Below, piece after piece: positions 1 to 12,500 of a DNA stretch of 64,000 nt. Each line of letters begins with the position of its first letter. The first letter of the stretch is position 1. The notes beneath the pieces were generated by a model. It did no database searches. It had not been told where the DNA came from and was given only the letters and a program-made list of their open reading frames with translations. A program made the position numbers and the translations under genes. The DNA comes from Trichobilharzia szidati (taxonomy: Eukaryota; Platyhelminthes; Trematoda; Strigeidida; Schistosomatidae), in assembly GCA_944472155.2 (NCBI GenBank), contig OX235279.1, positions 60,175,564 through 60,239,563 of the forward strand, in the 5' to 3' direction.

Positions 1-600
1 CAATTGAACATCAGTGTTCTCACCGTCAAAGGTCAGTTTGTTTATTTATGCGGATTAAACCCTACAGTAGTCAATTGAAATTCCAAGAGGTACGTTATAA
101 ACACAATCTTGGGTAGATAGGATCAACATTTCAACAGTCCACGAACAGAGTTACATATGATGTCAGAAATGTCACTAAAATCCGTAAAACGGGTGCAAAA
201 GCTGGTAAAAGTGCCAGCGGGTGATACTAAGAGCTAGGAAACAAAAAACAAAAATATCAGTTACACTTCCAATATTAAAGATAGGAATATCAGAATCCCG
301 CTTAAATAAAGGGGTTCAAAGCCTTAGCTTATCTGGACATCGAACTGAAATTACGTGAAAATATCTCAAGGTAATAGGTTCTTCGGTGGAAACAGAAAAA
401 AACAAACCGAATTGTGCTCATGTAGTTGTCATAAAGCATTAAATCAGTAAACAGTTATTGACAGATATCCGGTACCCCACATTCGTAATTTTATTAGCAG
501 TCTTCTTGGCCCCACAGCATTGACTAAAATAGAATTGGTTCGCGACTAACAAGATATTCCGATGGCTGTGGAAGATATATCGTAAACAGAAATAGCTCTT
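1..600. other. no recognised gene
   Basis: AT-rich sequence without a convincing reading frame. It may be an older part of the decayed gypsy fragment that follows, but I see no motif that proves this. Confidence 0.4.
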
Positions 601-619
601 ATTTGGATTGTAACAGTTT

Positions 620-970
620 ATGCAGATGCCATTTGACTACACAGCGTGAACTACTATTTCTTACAGGTTATACAGATGATATTTTCATCGCTAGCCTGAA
701 TATAAACACTCACAAGAATATTGGCATGATAATTAGTCAGAATGTTTTGGAGGTAAAAACATGCAGCTACTATGGCATATAATTGATGTTACTGGAATCA
801 CACCATTCCAATAGCTCAATTCGGAAGTTTTCTTCCGGTGTTTTATGCCTAGATGCGCACACGTTACGCAGCCTCCTAAAGATGCATTGAGAGGAAAGTC
901 CAAAGAATTCTGGTGGTCAAGAGAAGCAGCCCTATTTGCTTTAAGATCAACAGCAATATCACATGAAATT
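620..970 (+). pseudogene. decayed Ty3/gypsy reverse transcriptase fragment
   Basis: Short conceptual stretches in shifting frames resemble a Ty3/gypsy pol. From 669 the codons read YTDDIFIAS, matching the YxDD catalytic box of reverse transcriptase, with MPF about 40 bases upstream. From 842 a second frame reads FMPRCAHVTQPPKDALRGKS followed by KEFWWSREAALFALRSTA, which resembles the RT thumb and RNase H connection of gypsy elements (the F-x-P-x-C-A-x-L-x-Q-P-L and W-S-x-E-x-x-x-A-F patterns). The MPF to YTDD spacing is shorter than usual, and there are stops and frameshifts, so this is a dead fragment. No LTR was found around it. The gypsy assignment is inference from motifs only. Confidence 0.5.
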
Positions 971-1379
971 ATTAACTGAAAGCAAATGGCATGCTGAAAA
1001 GTTATTCAAAAGACAGTATTATGAGTGACCTAGTATTCGGATACATCTATTTTAATGCAGCTAAATAGTTTAGCAACATACCGTGAACTTTCAGTCAAAT
1101 TATTGAGCGTTTGATAGAATTCAGGTATGAACGAATTCATGGGAAGAAATATGAGGATAAAGGATGTGCTGCTAGGTTATTCAGATACATTCAAATAAAT
1201 GCGACTATACGCGGTACGTTCAACGTTCGCGTTACATTTTAGCTTGATTCACTATATATTTCTATTTTTGCTGTGAGACTCGCACAAGTGTTTCTCCGGT
1301 TCCATAATTGTAACAAATAACTCTTTCACTAATTAATTATGGTTAGTCATACAAAAAAGCCACGAGCTCAGTCACTTGT
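971..1379. other. no recognised gene
   Basis: AT-rich spacer between the gypsy fragment and the CR1-like element. No motif was recognised. Confidence 0.4.
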
Positions 1380-1509
1380 TAGCCTGATGACTGATGGTAC
1401 ATATATGCTCGCAACAGCGAGCAGCACAACTCCCACGAAGTATGGAAGTGAGGTGCACAGCTTGCCAATACGCCGCAAGCGTTGAGCTGCCGGTTCACTA
1501 CCATCTACT

Positions 1510-2493
1510 GTGGCTGAAACTGAGAGCGAAAATATGCTGACAACCAGTAGTAGCGTTGCCTCTACAAACTCAGCACCTGGTCCTCACATGAACCTCTTCG
1601 CTTCACCTTATGTACGTGTCACAAAGCTTCAGATACCAAGTCCGGCTCCAAAACTTACTTCAGAAATAGAACGAATAAAGCTGTCTGTAGAAGAACGGAA
1701 GTCTGAGATGCGGGCCAAAAGGTGTATAAAAGTTAAGAATGCAGGATTTTCAGAAAATTTGGGCAATTTATCTGAACTATCAACACAGATTAGTGGTATA
1801 AAATCACAGGTCTGTGAACTTGCACCTCTGAATATCTTGACTGGGACCATAAACCCTGGCGAACTTGACACAGAATCAGTAACTAAGGTAGACACCTTGA
1901 TAAACTTCATCACAACAGAGGTTATCAAAAGACTTGATACTAAACTAAGTGTGATTGTCAATAATATGCCAGATAATGAGGGGCTTATAAAGGCTCAAAG
2001 CATCTAACTTAGGGCGGTGAAAATGCCTAACTCCCAAACAAAATGTCACAGACTGAAGAACAGTTAGCACGACCACTGCTGTCCTATTCGCCTTCAGTTC
2101 GAAACGCAGACAGAGGCTAAAATATTCACCAATACACAACGGATCTTATTACAGGATACAAGCAACAAAAAAATAAAAGTTGTAGCAGATAAGACAGTGA
2201 TTGAAAGGCGTGCTTTCAGTCACCTTAATAAACCAAATGGCAAGACACCGCAACCCACTAAAATAGACAAACACACTGCCAACACGGTAGAACTCAGAGC
2301 CTCCCCCCTCTCAAATCTCACAAAAAAGGCTCAACAGAACACAAAACCAAATGAAAGACTTGTGAGCTATAGCCTTACTCGTAAATTAACCTCTCCTCCC
2401 TCTACGGTGGATATAGATATGTCTATGGACAGCCATAAGATGGAAATCAATCCCTCTCGTAAGCTGACAGCAACCTCTCCTAGTCGAACTTGA
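1510..2493 (+). pseudogene. CR1-like ORF1 remnant
   Basis: An open stretch of 165 codons (1510-2007) and a second of 98 codons (2197-2493) lie where ORF1 of a CR1-like element should be. The first is rich in charged and Ser/Thr residues, with a predicted helical middle (ELSTQISGIKSQVCEL). No esterase or zinc-finger domain can be named. A related sequence with the same LINFITTEV-type segment recurs at 7950-8110, which supports a repeat-encoded protein rather than a host gene. The two stretches are in different frames and are separated by stops. The likely role, by family, is an RNA-binding chaperone of the retrotransposon particle; this is inference. Confidence 0.6.
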
Positions 2494-3216
2494 CAACGCA
2501 AATGGAATTCGTTAACAAAACATGCTGAAATACGCCACTTGTTGCGAAGAATCCCCAATATATTCAAACTGCCAAGAATAACTCACGCTTTAAGGTAAAT
2601 AATATTCAAAACAATGCTAGCAACCAAACTAAAAACAAAAATAAGGTCATAGAGTCCAAGGACAATAACGATACAATCTACTCGCATACTGTGCCAAGTC
2701 ACACTAGTAGCTGGTGTAGTGACGCTATCATGCAAAGTAGCATAAGTGACAAGGCTCGGAGCTCAAACCCCAGGCACTCAGTGTTGTCAAAGTATGATAC
2801 ACAAAGAAACTTTTGCAGACTATACGGAACAAGTCTTCTGGGAAACAAACCACAGTGCCGCTATGCATATAACGACACCCATGTAAGGTTTCTTAGAATG
2901 TCCACACAAAATAGGCAGATTAACAGGTCATGGGCATCACAAGGTACCAATGATTTTTTATCCAACACATCCCTGTCAGCGCCAACCAAACAGCTGCTGG
3001 GGATGTTAAACCTTCTGAACCCGTACCACTAATGTCGGCTCCCTAACAGGAAGAAAACAGACATAGGCTAGTACACACGGAACTATTAATCACACCCAAT
3101 GACTGTACAAGCATAGGCCAAATAAAAACTCCAACCCAAGTCTCCAACCTACCCAAGCCTAGAACTACGTCATCGTATAGTTTATCTAATAATGAAACCC
3201 ATCACACACTAAAAAA

Positions 3217-4202
3217 ATGGGTAGTAACTTGACAGTCATAGGTGAACATGGTACCCAAACTAGTTGCAACACAGGGTTGTTACGCCACGCGGAAACAGTG
3301 GATGCCGATCCACACTTGAACCTTATAGACGAGCTTAAATACTTGAAACACTACTTCAAATCTCAACTCTACTTAATACTTATTAATGCTAGATCTATCC
3401 TTAACAAACTACCGATGCTCAGGGCACACATGCTGGTATACAAACCCCCAATAATTATTATTGCTAAATCCTGGTGTCACTCCAATATACCAGACGAAGA
3501 GATAAGCATCGAAGGGTACATACACTTTTGATGTTACGGGAACATTAATAAGGGAAGAGGCTGCCTAATGTACTTCCTGAACACACTTTCTGTGTTACAG
3601 CTAGAAAATAGGGAACTCAATGACATATACAACAACCTATGGGTCAACGTACACTTCAAAAGTGCTACACTACTAATAGGATGTATCTACAGAGCACCTG
3701 GCACCCTTAGTGATTACGAGATACAACTTACAAATGCCCTGGAGCAAGTTTCCACTGTTCCATACGAGCATAAGATCATATGTGGAGACTTCAACCTTCC
3801 AAAAATCAACTGAGATTTATTAACAGGGCCAAAAAATATGACAAGATCTAAGGCACAATGGAGATTTTCGGCTGGAAACGAACTGTCACTATCCCTACAA
3901 GAGGTGACAATGTACCAGACTTAATATTCTGTCACGATATAAGCCCCCTCTCAACCTTAGCGGGTTCTGAGTTTTCAGGTAGTAACCACAAAACAGTAAT
4001 GTGTGCACTGCCATTTCCACTGAATAGCAATGCAGCTCATACCTCCAATTCACAAGTACTATATAGGAACTATAGTAAGGCAAACTGGACCTTAGTAGAA
4101 TCAGTGCTAAGATCCTCCGAATGGAGCGAATACTTCACTACTGATGACCTCTCAAGAGTTCTGAACACCTTCTACCATAACTCATTCCACCCCAGACACT
4201 AA
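3217..4202 (+). pseudogene. CR1-like endonuclease domain, broken
   Basis: The translation carries endonuclease-phosphatase hallmarks of CR1 elements: LILINARSILNKLPMLRAH at the domain start, a GCIYRAPG segment, ICGDFNLP, and SGSNHKTV near the end (the S-x-H type catalytic region). The frame opened at 3217 has a TGA at 3529-3531 and another at 3811-3813, then resumes in a different frame at 3858. In the - strand copy at 56635-56916 the 3811 stop position reads Trp (ISWDLFTGP), so the stop is a simple TGG-to-TGA decay. By family, the domain would nick target DNA to prime reverse transcription. Confidence 0.75.
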
Positions 4203-4574
4203 AGGTTTCCCCACATAGAAAGTCATTCATAAAACCAAAGGATCGTACGAAACTGAAGAGACTCTCAACAAGCTACTTCAAACACCACGACTTTGGCACA
4301 CTAGGTTTAATACTTAACACCCTTAACTTCATCTCACAAGCTCGAGATTTGCGTATGAGAAACGAAGAACGCATCGCAGTAACCAGTCCTGTTAGAGTGT
4401 TTGCACTCACAGAAATCCTAAAGAAGCGAATGAATCGCAAAAATCACAACATTTCTCTCCACATAGACAAAGGTGGGCATTGCACTAATTCTGCAGACAT
4501 GTGTGAATTGTTTAACAGAACATTTGCAGCCAACTACCTTAAGCCCACAGTCCAGTTACTCGATATACACCCTG

Positions 4575-5111
4575 TGTGAATTTCTCCCGAAAGAAATCCG
4601 AAACGATAATCCAAACTATAGATTAAACCACACGTGGAGTGACGCGTAAAGTTCGAAATACAGCATATCCTGCAATACGGTACTTTATTACATGAAAATA
4701 GATATATAATATACAAACCTCAAAATGTGAGGTGTCTGTAGCTAAATGCCGTCAAATGCACAACCACTGTGCAGACAATAAGTAAAAACAGGAATGCTGT
4801 GTCAAGGTCGATCCACGTGTCGGTTCAAACGGCCCGCGAATGCCAAGCAAAGATTAAACAAATATGAACAAACAACTTTCAATAGTAAAGCATACACTAT
4901 AGGGTAAGGTCAGCAAATAATGTTTAAGGAGAAGAAAAATAAGAACTATACATTAATAGAATGATAATAGAACAAGTAATTTAACTGCAGTTGTAAGCAA
5001 ATGTCATTGTTATAAATTAACATATAAAAATCATACTACTTACTAATGGCAAGTAGTATAATGTTGAACAAAGGAAAGATTGAGAATCAACAGGTAGGAA
5101 ATGAATTAACA
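4575..5111. mobile_element. solo LTR with 5-base TSD
   Basis: A 537-base insertion that begins TGTGAATTTC and ends ATTAACA, the TG...CA ends expected of an LTR. It is flanked by CCCTG at 4570-4574 and 5112-5116. The CR1 reading frame before it (…DIHP) resumes in the same frame directly after it (ATNMTQAP…), so it interrupts a coding sequence cleanly. There is no internal coding region, so this is a solo LTR left by LTR-LTR recombination. The family and orientation were not identified, and no other copy was seen in the window. Confidence 0.75.
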
Positions 5112-5124
5112 CCCTGCTACTAAT

Positions 5125-6747
5125 ATGACACAAGCTCCATCTCCTCACACACCAAACTCAATAAGTACTGTTGAATTCACTTATGCTAACATTAATCATA
5201 CTGTAAGAACCCTCAAAAGCTCAAAAGGTTTTCCTACTGATGGTATATCATCATATTTTTATAAATATGGTGGCCATGACATTCCCTTACTACCGCTTAA
5301 AATATTCACAATGTCCCTAGAAACTCGAACTTACCCTGATATATGGAAAAAAACATTTGTTATCCTTAAGCACAAATCTGGCTCGAGAACAGAAGTCAGT
5401 AACTATAGGCCGGTCAGTATCACACCTACCGCATTTAGAATTATAGATAGACTAGTTAAAGGTAACCTAATCAAGCATATGCTTAGCTGCAACATTATAA
5501 GTCCGAACCAACATGGATTCCTAAAATCCAGATCTTGTTTAACATGCCACTTAGACTTCTTCAATTCTGTGACCAGCAGTCGTGACAGACGGCAACTAGT
5601 ACTTGTCATCTACTTTGACATTTCTAAGGCATTTGACCGTGTCGACCATTTACTACTAAGACAAAAGCTGAAATCCTTAGGATTACGTGACCCATTATTA
5701 GGATGGCTTAAATCATTCCTTAGCAATAGGTCCCAAATAGTTAAGCTCGGGTCTGTATTTTCGAAACCTAGCCCAATCACTTCAGGTGTAGTACAAGGTA
5801 GTGTCATTGGGCCCCTCCCATTTATACTCTATATCAGTGACATATGCGCGTGCCTCTTACATGGGAAACCATTTATCTTTGCAGATGACCTAAAAGTAGC
5901 TTATATATTCCAAGGTGATGACCTAGAGTACTTTGAGAATATTGTGCAGCAAGAATTAGATTAAGTGACTGCTTTGTCGTCTTTATGGAATCTACAGTTT
6001 AACCTGAACAAATGTGGCTGGATCCGCTTCGGCGCACCCTCAATCGACTTGAAGTTAACGCTTCAATCTGCTAACCTAATCAGAATACGAAGTGTCGTTG
6101 ACTTAGGCCTGAGGTATTCTAGTGACCTGACAATCTCTGAGCAAGTGGCATCACAAACTCGAAAGCCGAGGATGTTCTTAGGATGCATACTTAGGAACTT
6201 TCACGACAATGAAGTAAAGCTCATTCTGTATGAAACACATGTAAGACCACTACTAGAATACTGTCCATTTATTATAAGCAGCATTCACACACGTGACAAG
6301 CTAAGTATAGAAAGTATCCAACGATATTTTAACTCCAAACTACTTGGCTACGATTGTACGAAAGACTACATCTCACGGTGCATGATCCTAAAACTTGACC
6401 TACTTTGGACAAGACGACTTATTATAAACTTAATATTCTTCTTTAATGTCCTTCACAAAATGTCATTCTCAGACAGTAAGGACATACAATTCAAACAAAA
6501 AGGCTCTTACGATCTGCGTAACCAAACTTGCACAAGGAAAATAAAAGCCTTTAAGTCAACGCTCCGTGAAAACTTCTTCACAGTCATGTATTCTAAAATA
6601 TGGAATAGCCTGCCCCTATACGTCAGAACTTGCTCTTCAGTTATAAGTTTCAAACGTTCTCTGTACAGACTATTTCACACTACTGATTATAATAATAAAC
6701 TATTTACTCCTACAACGAATCAACTATTAGTCTACTGCAATACCTAA
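5125..6747 (+). pseudogene. CR1-like reverse transcriptase, one in-frame stop
   Basis: A frame of about 540 codons holds the RT domain: NYRPVSITP near residue 90, NQHGFLKSRSC, YFDISKAFDRVDH (first catalytic Asp), SGVVQGSVIGPLPF and FADDLKV (catalytic DD, near 5880). It continues through the CR1-type tail LEYCPF…SIESIQR and KIWNSLPLYVRT. A single TAA at 5962-5964 splits it; both sides are in the same frame, so one base change broke it. The QGSVIGPLPF segment is slightly altered from the usual QGSVLGPLLF. By family, the enzyme copies element RNA at a nicked target. Confidence 0.8.
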
Positions 6748-7289
6748 ACAACACGCTTAAATGCCTTTGTTACTCTAAAAACTATAAATAAACTAGTGGC
6801 ATAAATGCATTAAAAGACTTAGTAGAAATAAATACTTGTTGACTAAATTACAATGTACAACGAATATAAACATATATGTCCCACTCCACATACTTTTCTC
6901 TGCCCTGTGGTACTTTGCTGCTCACCTCTTCTGTTGTATTTGCTCTGTAGTAGAAGATGCAGAGACCTACATTTCGTCTGAAGCTGAGAAACAATTGAAG
7001 TCAAATACTCGTATATCATCCCTGAAGGTTTGGCTAGTAATGGCTCAGCATCCTTGATGAAATCCACTGTCACCACAACAAGACGCTGTACAGCATCTTA
7101 TACAAGCACTGTCAATGATCTAAAATAGCTTACATATAGCTTTCTACGTGTTAATCAACTTACTCGTACGGAACAGCCATGCAGCGACAAATGGCGGGCT
7201 TTGGCTGACGTGGGTGCAGGAAAACAAGTCTTCTTGACAATGACCAATAACCCCCAAGCGGTGTTAAAGTCACTTGGCTCACTAGTCCA

Positions 7290-8600
7290 CCATATGGGCT
7301 AAGTTGCCGTTTTAATACCACATAACGGGGCTGGAACTGAGGATAAATCTGTGCAAACGACTAGTAGTACCATAGCTATCATAAATACCATACCCGAAAT
7401 TCAACTAGATTTACTCACGACACTTTGTGCTGGTTTCGCCGATCTTCAATCAGCAAGTCCATTTCGGACTCTATCACGTGAAATAGAATGTCTAATGTCA
7501 TCTGCAGAGAAAGTGAGGACTCAAATATGCAACAGGGAGGCTGAAGTAATTAATTCCCGGAAAATTACCCGCCTCCGTCACCCACCTGTCAACGTTGGAT
7601 GCCAGACCTCACTGTTTAAGTCGACTATTTAGGTTGTGGCATTTGCCAGGCTGTTGGGCTTCATCAAGTTGTTCGCGCATAATCCCTTAGCAGCCGAGCA
7701 ATCATACTACGAATCTGACCCCAAAATTTTCCTCGTATTTTGGTCTATCGATTTGGCATTTTAACTGGTGTTTGGTCTCAGCAAAACAATTGCTATAGCA
7801 GTTTCGGGATGTGAATTTGCTTTAGTATAGATCGTATTTTGCGCTAACGTTACTTTTCTACTGAAATGTAGTAAGCTCACGGATGAAGGATTTTCAGAAA
7901 ATATATTCAGTACATCTAGACCACCGACACAGATGAACAACATTAGATCGCGAGTCTGTGAAATAATAACATAGAGAATCCACACCGAAAAAGAAGACCT
8001 CCGCCGGCTCGACACGGAATCGGTTGCTGAGTTAAATAGCCTGATAAATTGCATTACCACAGAGGTAACTAAACAACTAGAATCCCAGCTTAGTGTTGCT
8101 TTTTACCGAAAAGCTGGTTATTAGAGGCTTATACGGTGCAAGGCATACTGTTCGTGGAGAAGAAAGTGCTGAATTCGCAAACAAATGCCGTAGATTGAGG
8201 CAACCAGCAATACCACTGCTGTCCAGTACGCCATCAGTTTGAGACAACCAGAGGCTTAAACATCATTTGTAACGTACTTTACCGGAAGATATGAACCACT
8301 GATAAATAAAATTCGTAGTCGAAAAAAATAGTGATTGAAAGACGATCACACAATCACTCCGTTAAAAAGGAATGATACACTACAAGACGTTAACACACAA
8401 TAGCCCTCAATCAAAACACATCGGAACTCAGGTCATTAAGAGCCTCAAACCACACCAAATCATCTTCACAGGACACAACACCATTTGCGAAGTCATCAGA
8501 TGATTATCACACATCTAAGACAACTCTAGTTACTGACACTGTTGATCTAGATTTATACAGATAGTGAGAAAACAATACCAAATGCTTTCTTAAATTTTAC
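7290..8600 (+). mobile_element. CR1-like fragment (ORF1 region only)
   Basis: This is a second, more decayed copy of the element at 1380-6835, covering only the 5' UTR and ORF1. Matches include the start (GGGGCTGGAACTGAGGATAAA against the equivalent at 1510-1530) and the LIN-ITTEVTK segment near 8040-8080. All frames are broken. Its 3' limit is unclear; similarity fades between 8600 and 8850. Confidence 0.6.
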
Positions 8601-9515
8601 AGCATACTGATTTAGCACTGGTTTACAGAAGGCCAATATATTCACAAAATCTACCTCAGGAAAGCTACCCTATATCGATACGGAGGATCCGACGGCCAAC
8701 CAAATGACATAGCCAGCAAGGGACTGTGATATAAAACCAACCAAGAATCTACTGTCCAGGGAATATGCTTATGGAAATGAAGATGGATTAGAAATAAGCT
8801 AAGCGACGTCACACATGAGGCTCTTGGACGGTAAGTGACCAGTTGAAAGTTATACCAAGAGGAAATGAAGGCATCGGAGCAGTCCAGTTCTGTTTATCGT
8901 ACATGTTATCTAGCCGCTCATGTGGCACCATTTATTTTATCTACTCATTTTCCTGATTCCCTGTTTTATTCCTCTTGTCATACTCTCTTAAATGTTGTTT
9001 AGCCTATCCATAGAGTTGCCTCAAATCCGCTGGCCAGTGACGTAGCGTACATACCATTCACAGTAATTTTATGCAATCTCTTATTGATTTTGGTAGAGAT
9101 TCATCATTCAAGAGGATAGATTACCAGTATATTTCTAAAGAGTGGGAGTGAAGCACTGGCTGGCCATAAAGATTACAGTTACCAGTCCTTCCTCTCATTC
9201 AATACCAAAATTATGTGTGGTCAAGCAGTGCTACTGTCTAGGTATAAACCGTGAACTCCTTTCTCAGGCATCAGGGACTATGATGGAGATTAGTAGGAAA
9301 GGCAAGACTGACTGCGAGGAAATCCAGCCAAGATCAGGAACCAAACTCCCACCATTCAGAAGGCGGTAAGGTAAAATTAACTTAGCTTATACTGGTTAGT
9401 AAAAAGGATATTGGATAAATAGTGTTTTGTAAGCGTTGTATATTGAAGGAAAAGCCGCGAGTTTCGCAAGTGTTGTTACTTAGTCCACGTATTTTTGCTG
9501 TTCTACTTCCGTAAA
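8601..9515. other. upstream region of the ArfGAP gene
   Basis: This holds the fading end of the CR1-like fragment and then unique AT-rich DNA up to the ArfGAP start codon. The promoter and transcript start must lie here or further upstream, but I see no TATA or CCAAT arrangement I would call. A 75-codon open stretch at 9142-9369 has no recognisable features. Confidence 0.4.
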
Positions 9516-12500
9516 ATGGTCGGAGTCCCACCAACGAAGCATGAAATAGTGACAATTCTAAACAAACTGAAATCTCTGCCATGTAACAAGGTAGTAATTA
9601 CATTTTCAAGTATATTAGTTGCACTGTAGCAATGTTTTGATTGTGGTGCTACTAATCCTACATGGGCTAGTGTAACTTATGGAGTTTTTCTTTGCATCGA
9701 CTGTTCAGCAGTTCATCGTTCCCTTGGGGTTCACCTTAGCTTCATTCGTTCCACTCAACTGGATACTAATTGGTCTTGGGTTCAACTGCGTGCTATGCAA
9801 GTCGGGGGAAATCAAAATGCAGTAAGCACCAGTTTCTTCTTATATCCGGATTAGTTATCGTTCTTCACGCAGAATAATTGCCGTTCGTTGGACGCACAAG
9901 AGAAGTATCAAAGCCGGGCTGCTCAACTTTACCGAACCAAACTGGAGAAGTTAGCCGTTGAAGCGGTTAAAACTCATGGGAACAAAGTAATTTGTTGTGT
10001 TTTGTGATTTTTGTAGTTGATCATAGAAGCAGATGAAGAAAAAGGAAAATGTGATAAAGTGGCCGATTTTTTTGAGCTCCACACAGAATGTATTTCGGAT
10101 AACGATATGAGGCCTGACAGGCCTGCTGCAGTAGTTCCAAGTCAGTATCTTTATATCTGAATGTTTTGAATAGGCCATCTTTTTTCATAAGGTTCCCCAT
10201 AGTTCTTCAAATTATTTTTTGTAAACAGGTAACTGTCCGTACTTCTTGCAGTTCGAACATTCGTATAAGATATCTCCCTAATTAAGACGCCCATATCCTG
10301 TCCCTTTTTAACAAAATGAAGTTTACAGTTCGTTCGCCTTTGATGTCGTTTTGACTAAACGCCTCAATTATTCTACAAGACAGTACTAAGAACAGTCTTC
10401 GGATATTAAGGACAGTAGGCTCCGGGTAGCTTATGTAAATCCTCGAATTATATATATGCATGGCGATCCAGCTTCTTTCTATTCCTTCACATATTTTAAA
10501 TTGCTCGTTTTGTAATTCAAAAGTCACTATAGACTTTTCGCAGTAATTTCCTGCGTTCTGGCTTAATATCAAGTCTGGAAAAAAAAACTTATTAGGGACT
10601 TCTGCAACCCGAACATAAACCAACATTTTTACGGATAATTTACCGTCAAGTTATACGTTTTGGCTTACAGCAAACGTTTCTGGTGTCTCTAGTCACAAGT
10701 ACTGGGCAGTGTAACTTTGTATTAGTCCTATTCTTTCCAAGTTGAACATTTCTTTTCTTTATAATCGGGAAATTTCAATTCTGTGCATTACAGACAATGC
10801 TGTTTTCGTGACATCATTGACTCCTCTCTTTTATCTTCATTCCTCGACTAGCCCGAATTTCCATTAGTGAATAACGGATATGACGTCTACGACACCACTT
10901 GCCTTTGTTTCCAGTTATTCCCGTTAATCTGTGACGTTTGAGTCGCTGCTGTTTGCTTATGGCTGTAGATGTTCGCGGAGTAGCATTCCAACTCATCTAA
11001 CACAGCATCCTGTTCACTATGAGATGTGCCAAGCAAACAATAGTATGAAAAAGGAGTAAAATAGCTGAAAAACAGACAAAAAGAAAGAAGTTAACATGAA
11101 AGGAAATTTGAATAGGATTTTAATATATGTGTGTAAAACTTGGACACTGTGTTAGTAATTCCATATTAGTTTGTTTATTAGATGTATCACATAGTAGATA
11201 ATACTGTTTCACTGTGTGATACATCTAATAAGCAAACTAATATGAATAGGATTTTGTTGGTTCAAATCGGTTCCGGATTTAGAAGAAAAAATAAAATTGC
11301 ACATAGTTTGATTCTAAGTTGGGATGACATTCCTGAAACATGTTTTAAGATATGTCAGTCGAAAGGTGTTTTCTATCCTATCCAAGCATGCATCCTCAAA
11401 ATGTAGGATGTAAGTGTCTTTGCAGTACTAGCTCATATTGATTGTAATAAACTTGTTGGAGTGATACCATGTTCTCATCGGACCTTATCCAACCGTTTTC
11501 CATCACAAACTTCCCCATAGAATCGGGTAGTGTTAGTATATAAACCTTATATATATGCCTTATAAACTATTTGGTATCATCTACTCACAGCTACACCTAG
11601 TTGCAGCATTCATTGCCTCACAGTTCTTTAATAAGAAATGGAATGATGACACATCTTGTCAAAATCCTACGACCATAAGCCATCTCTTTTCTTCAGTGAT
11701 TACTTCTCGTTTGTGAAGTCAAAAAAACTGATATTTAGTGTACTCCTTTTTGGCTATCTAGCCGTATACCATACCTTTATTCAAGGGGATGCCAATCAGC
11801 AAGTAATGAGCTGTTTGTACGCATGCTGAGGTTTGATGATGCGACTTAATAAATAGGAGAAATGGTTAATTAGAGGTGTACTCTCTGATACATCATAAAC
11901 TAGGGGACTCTCAGTGGTCACCCTTTGTTGCAGGATCACATTTCAATCTGTCTTGTTACATGTGTTGCTGTGATGTCTTATTTAGAGTAGTATTGGACAA
12001 ACCAACTTATTTAACGGTCTTAAAGCCAACCGTCGCCACTCCATACGAGGCTACGATAAGCCGTCATCCGAGGTGACTTATTAAAACAAATCAAATTTAG
12101 TCATTTAGACATACTAGCACTACTGGGTTTATATCATCCACATTTTCGTTACCACCATTACTTTCAAAGAGTAACGTAGGACAAAGGTTGCTAAGTCATT
12201 TCAATTAATTTTGTCATTGTGGTTAGGGATAAGGCTATCACTTACATTTAATGGGACGTTTCCGAAATTCTTATTTTCTAGCCCCTCTAAATTCACACAA
12301 GTACTATGTGTAATAAGTGTTGACCGTTTTACATAGAAAAGAGTTGCAGTTCACATTTCGTAAATATCTGAGACTAATCTCAAATAGTTTCTCTTTTTAT
12401 ACTATTCGATATGACAGTTTTGAAATGATTAACTTAAAACATCTGGATATTTTTTCTAACTGATAGAGGTGACTTTGGAAGAAAAAACAATCGGACCAAC

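Larger units (their letters stand above)
1380..6835 (+). mobile_element. CR1-like non-LTR retrotransposon, near full length, inactive
   Basis: This is a LINE with the CR1 order: ORF1 region (about 1510-2500, ragged to about 3150), an apurinic-type endonuclease region (3217-4202) and reverse transcriptase (5125-6747). A solo LTR sits between endonuclease and RT. The exact 5' and 3' ends are uncertain; the 3' end is placed after the AATAAA-containing stretch near 6785-6835. Two other copies of this family are visible, at 7290-8600 (+) and 56545-58620 (-), and they align with it through ORF1 and the endonuclease. In schistosomes the CR1 clade includes families such as SR1, SR3 and Perere-3; I cannot choose among them from sequence alone. 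Stops and frameshifts in all domains show that it is not autonomous. Confidence 0.8.

Noticed and set aside
10282..10626. 114-codon open stretch on the - strand in ArfGAP intron 4
   Set aside because: No recognisable motif, no splice context and no second copy in the window; likely chance or very old repeat sequence.
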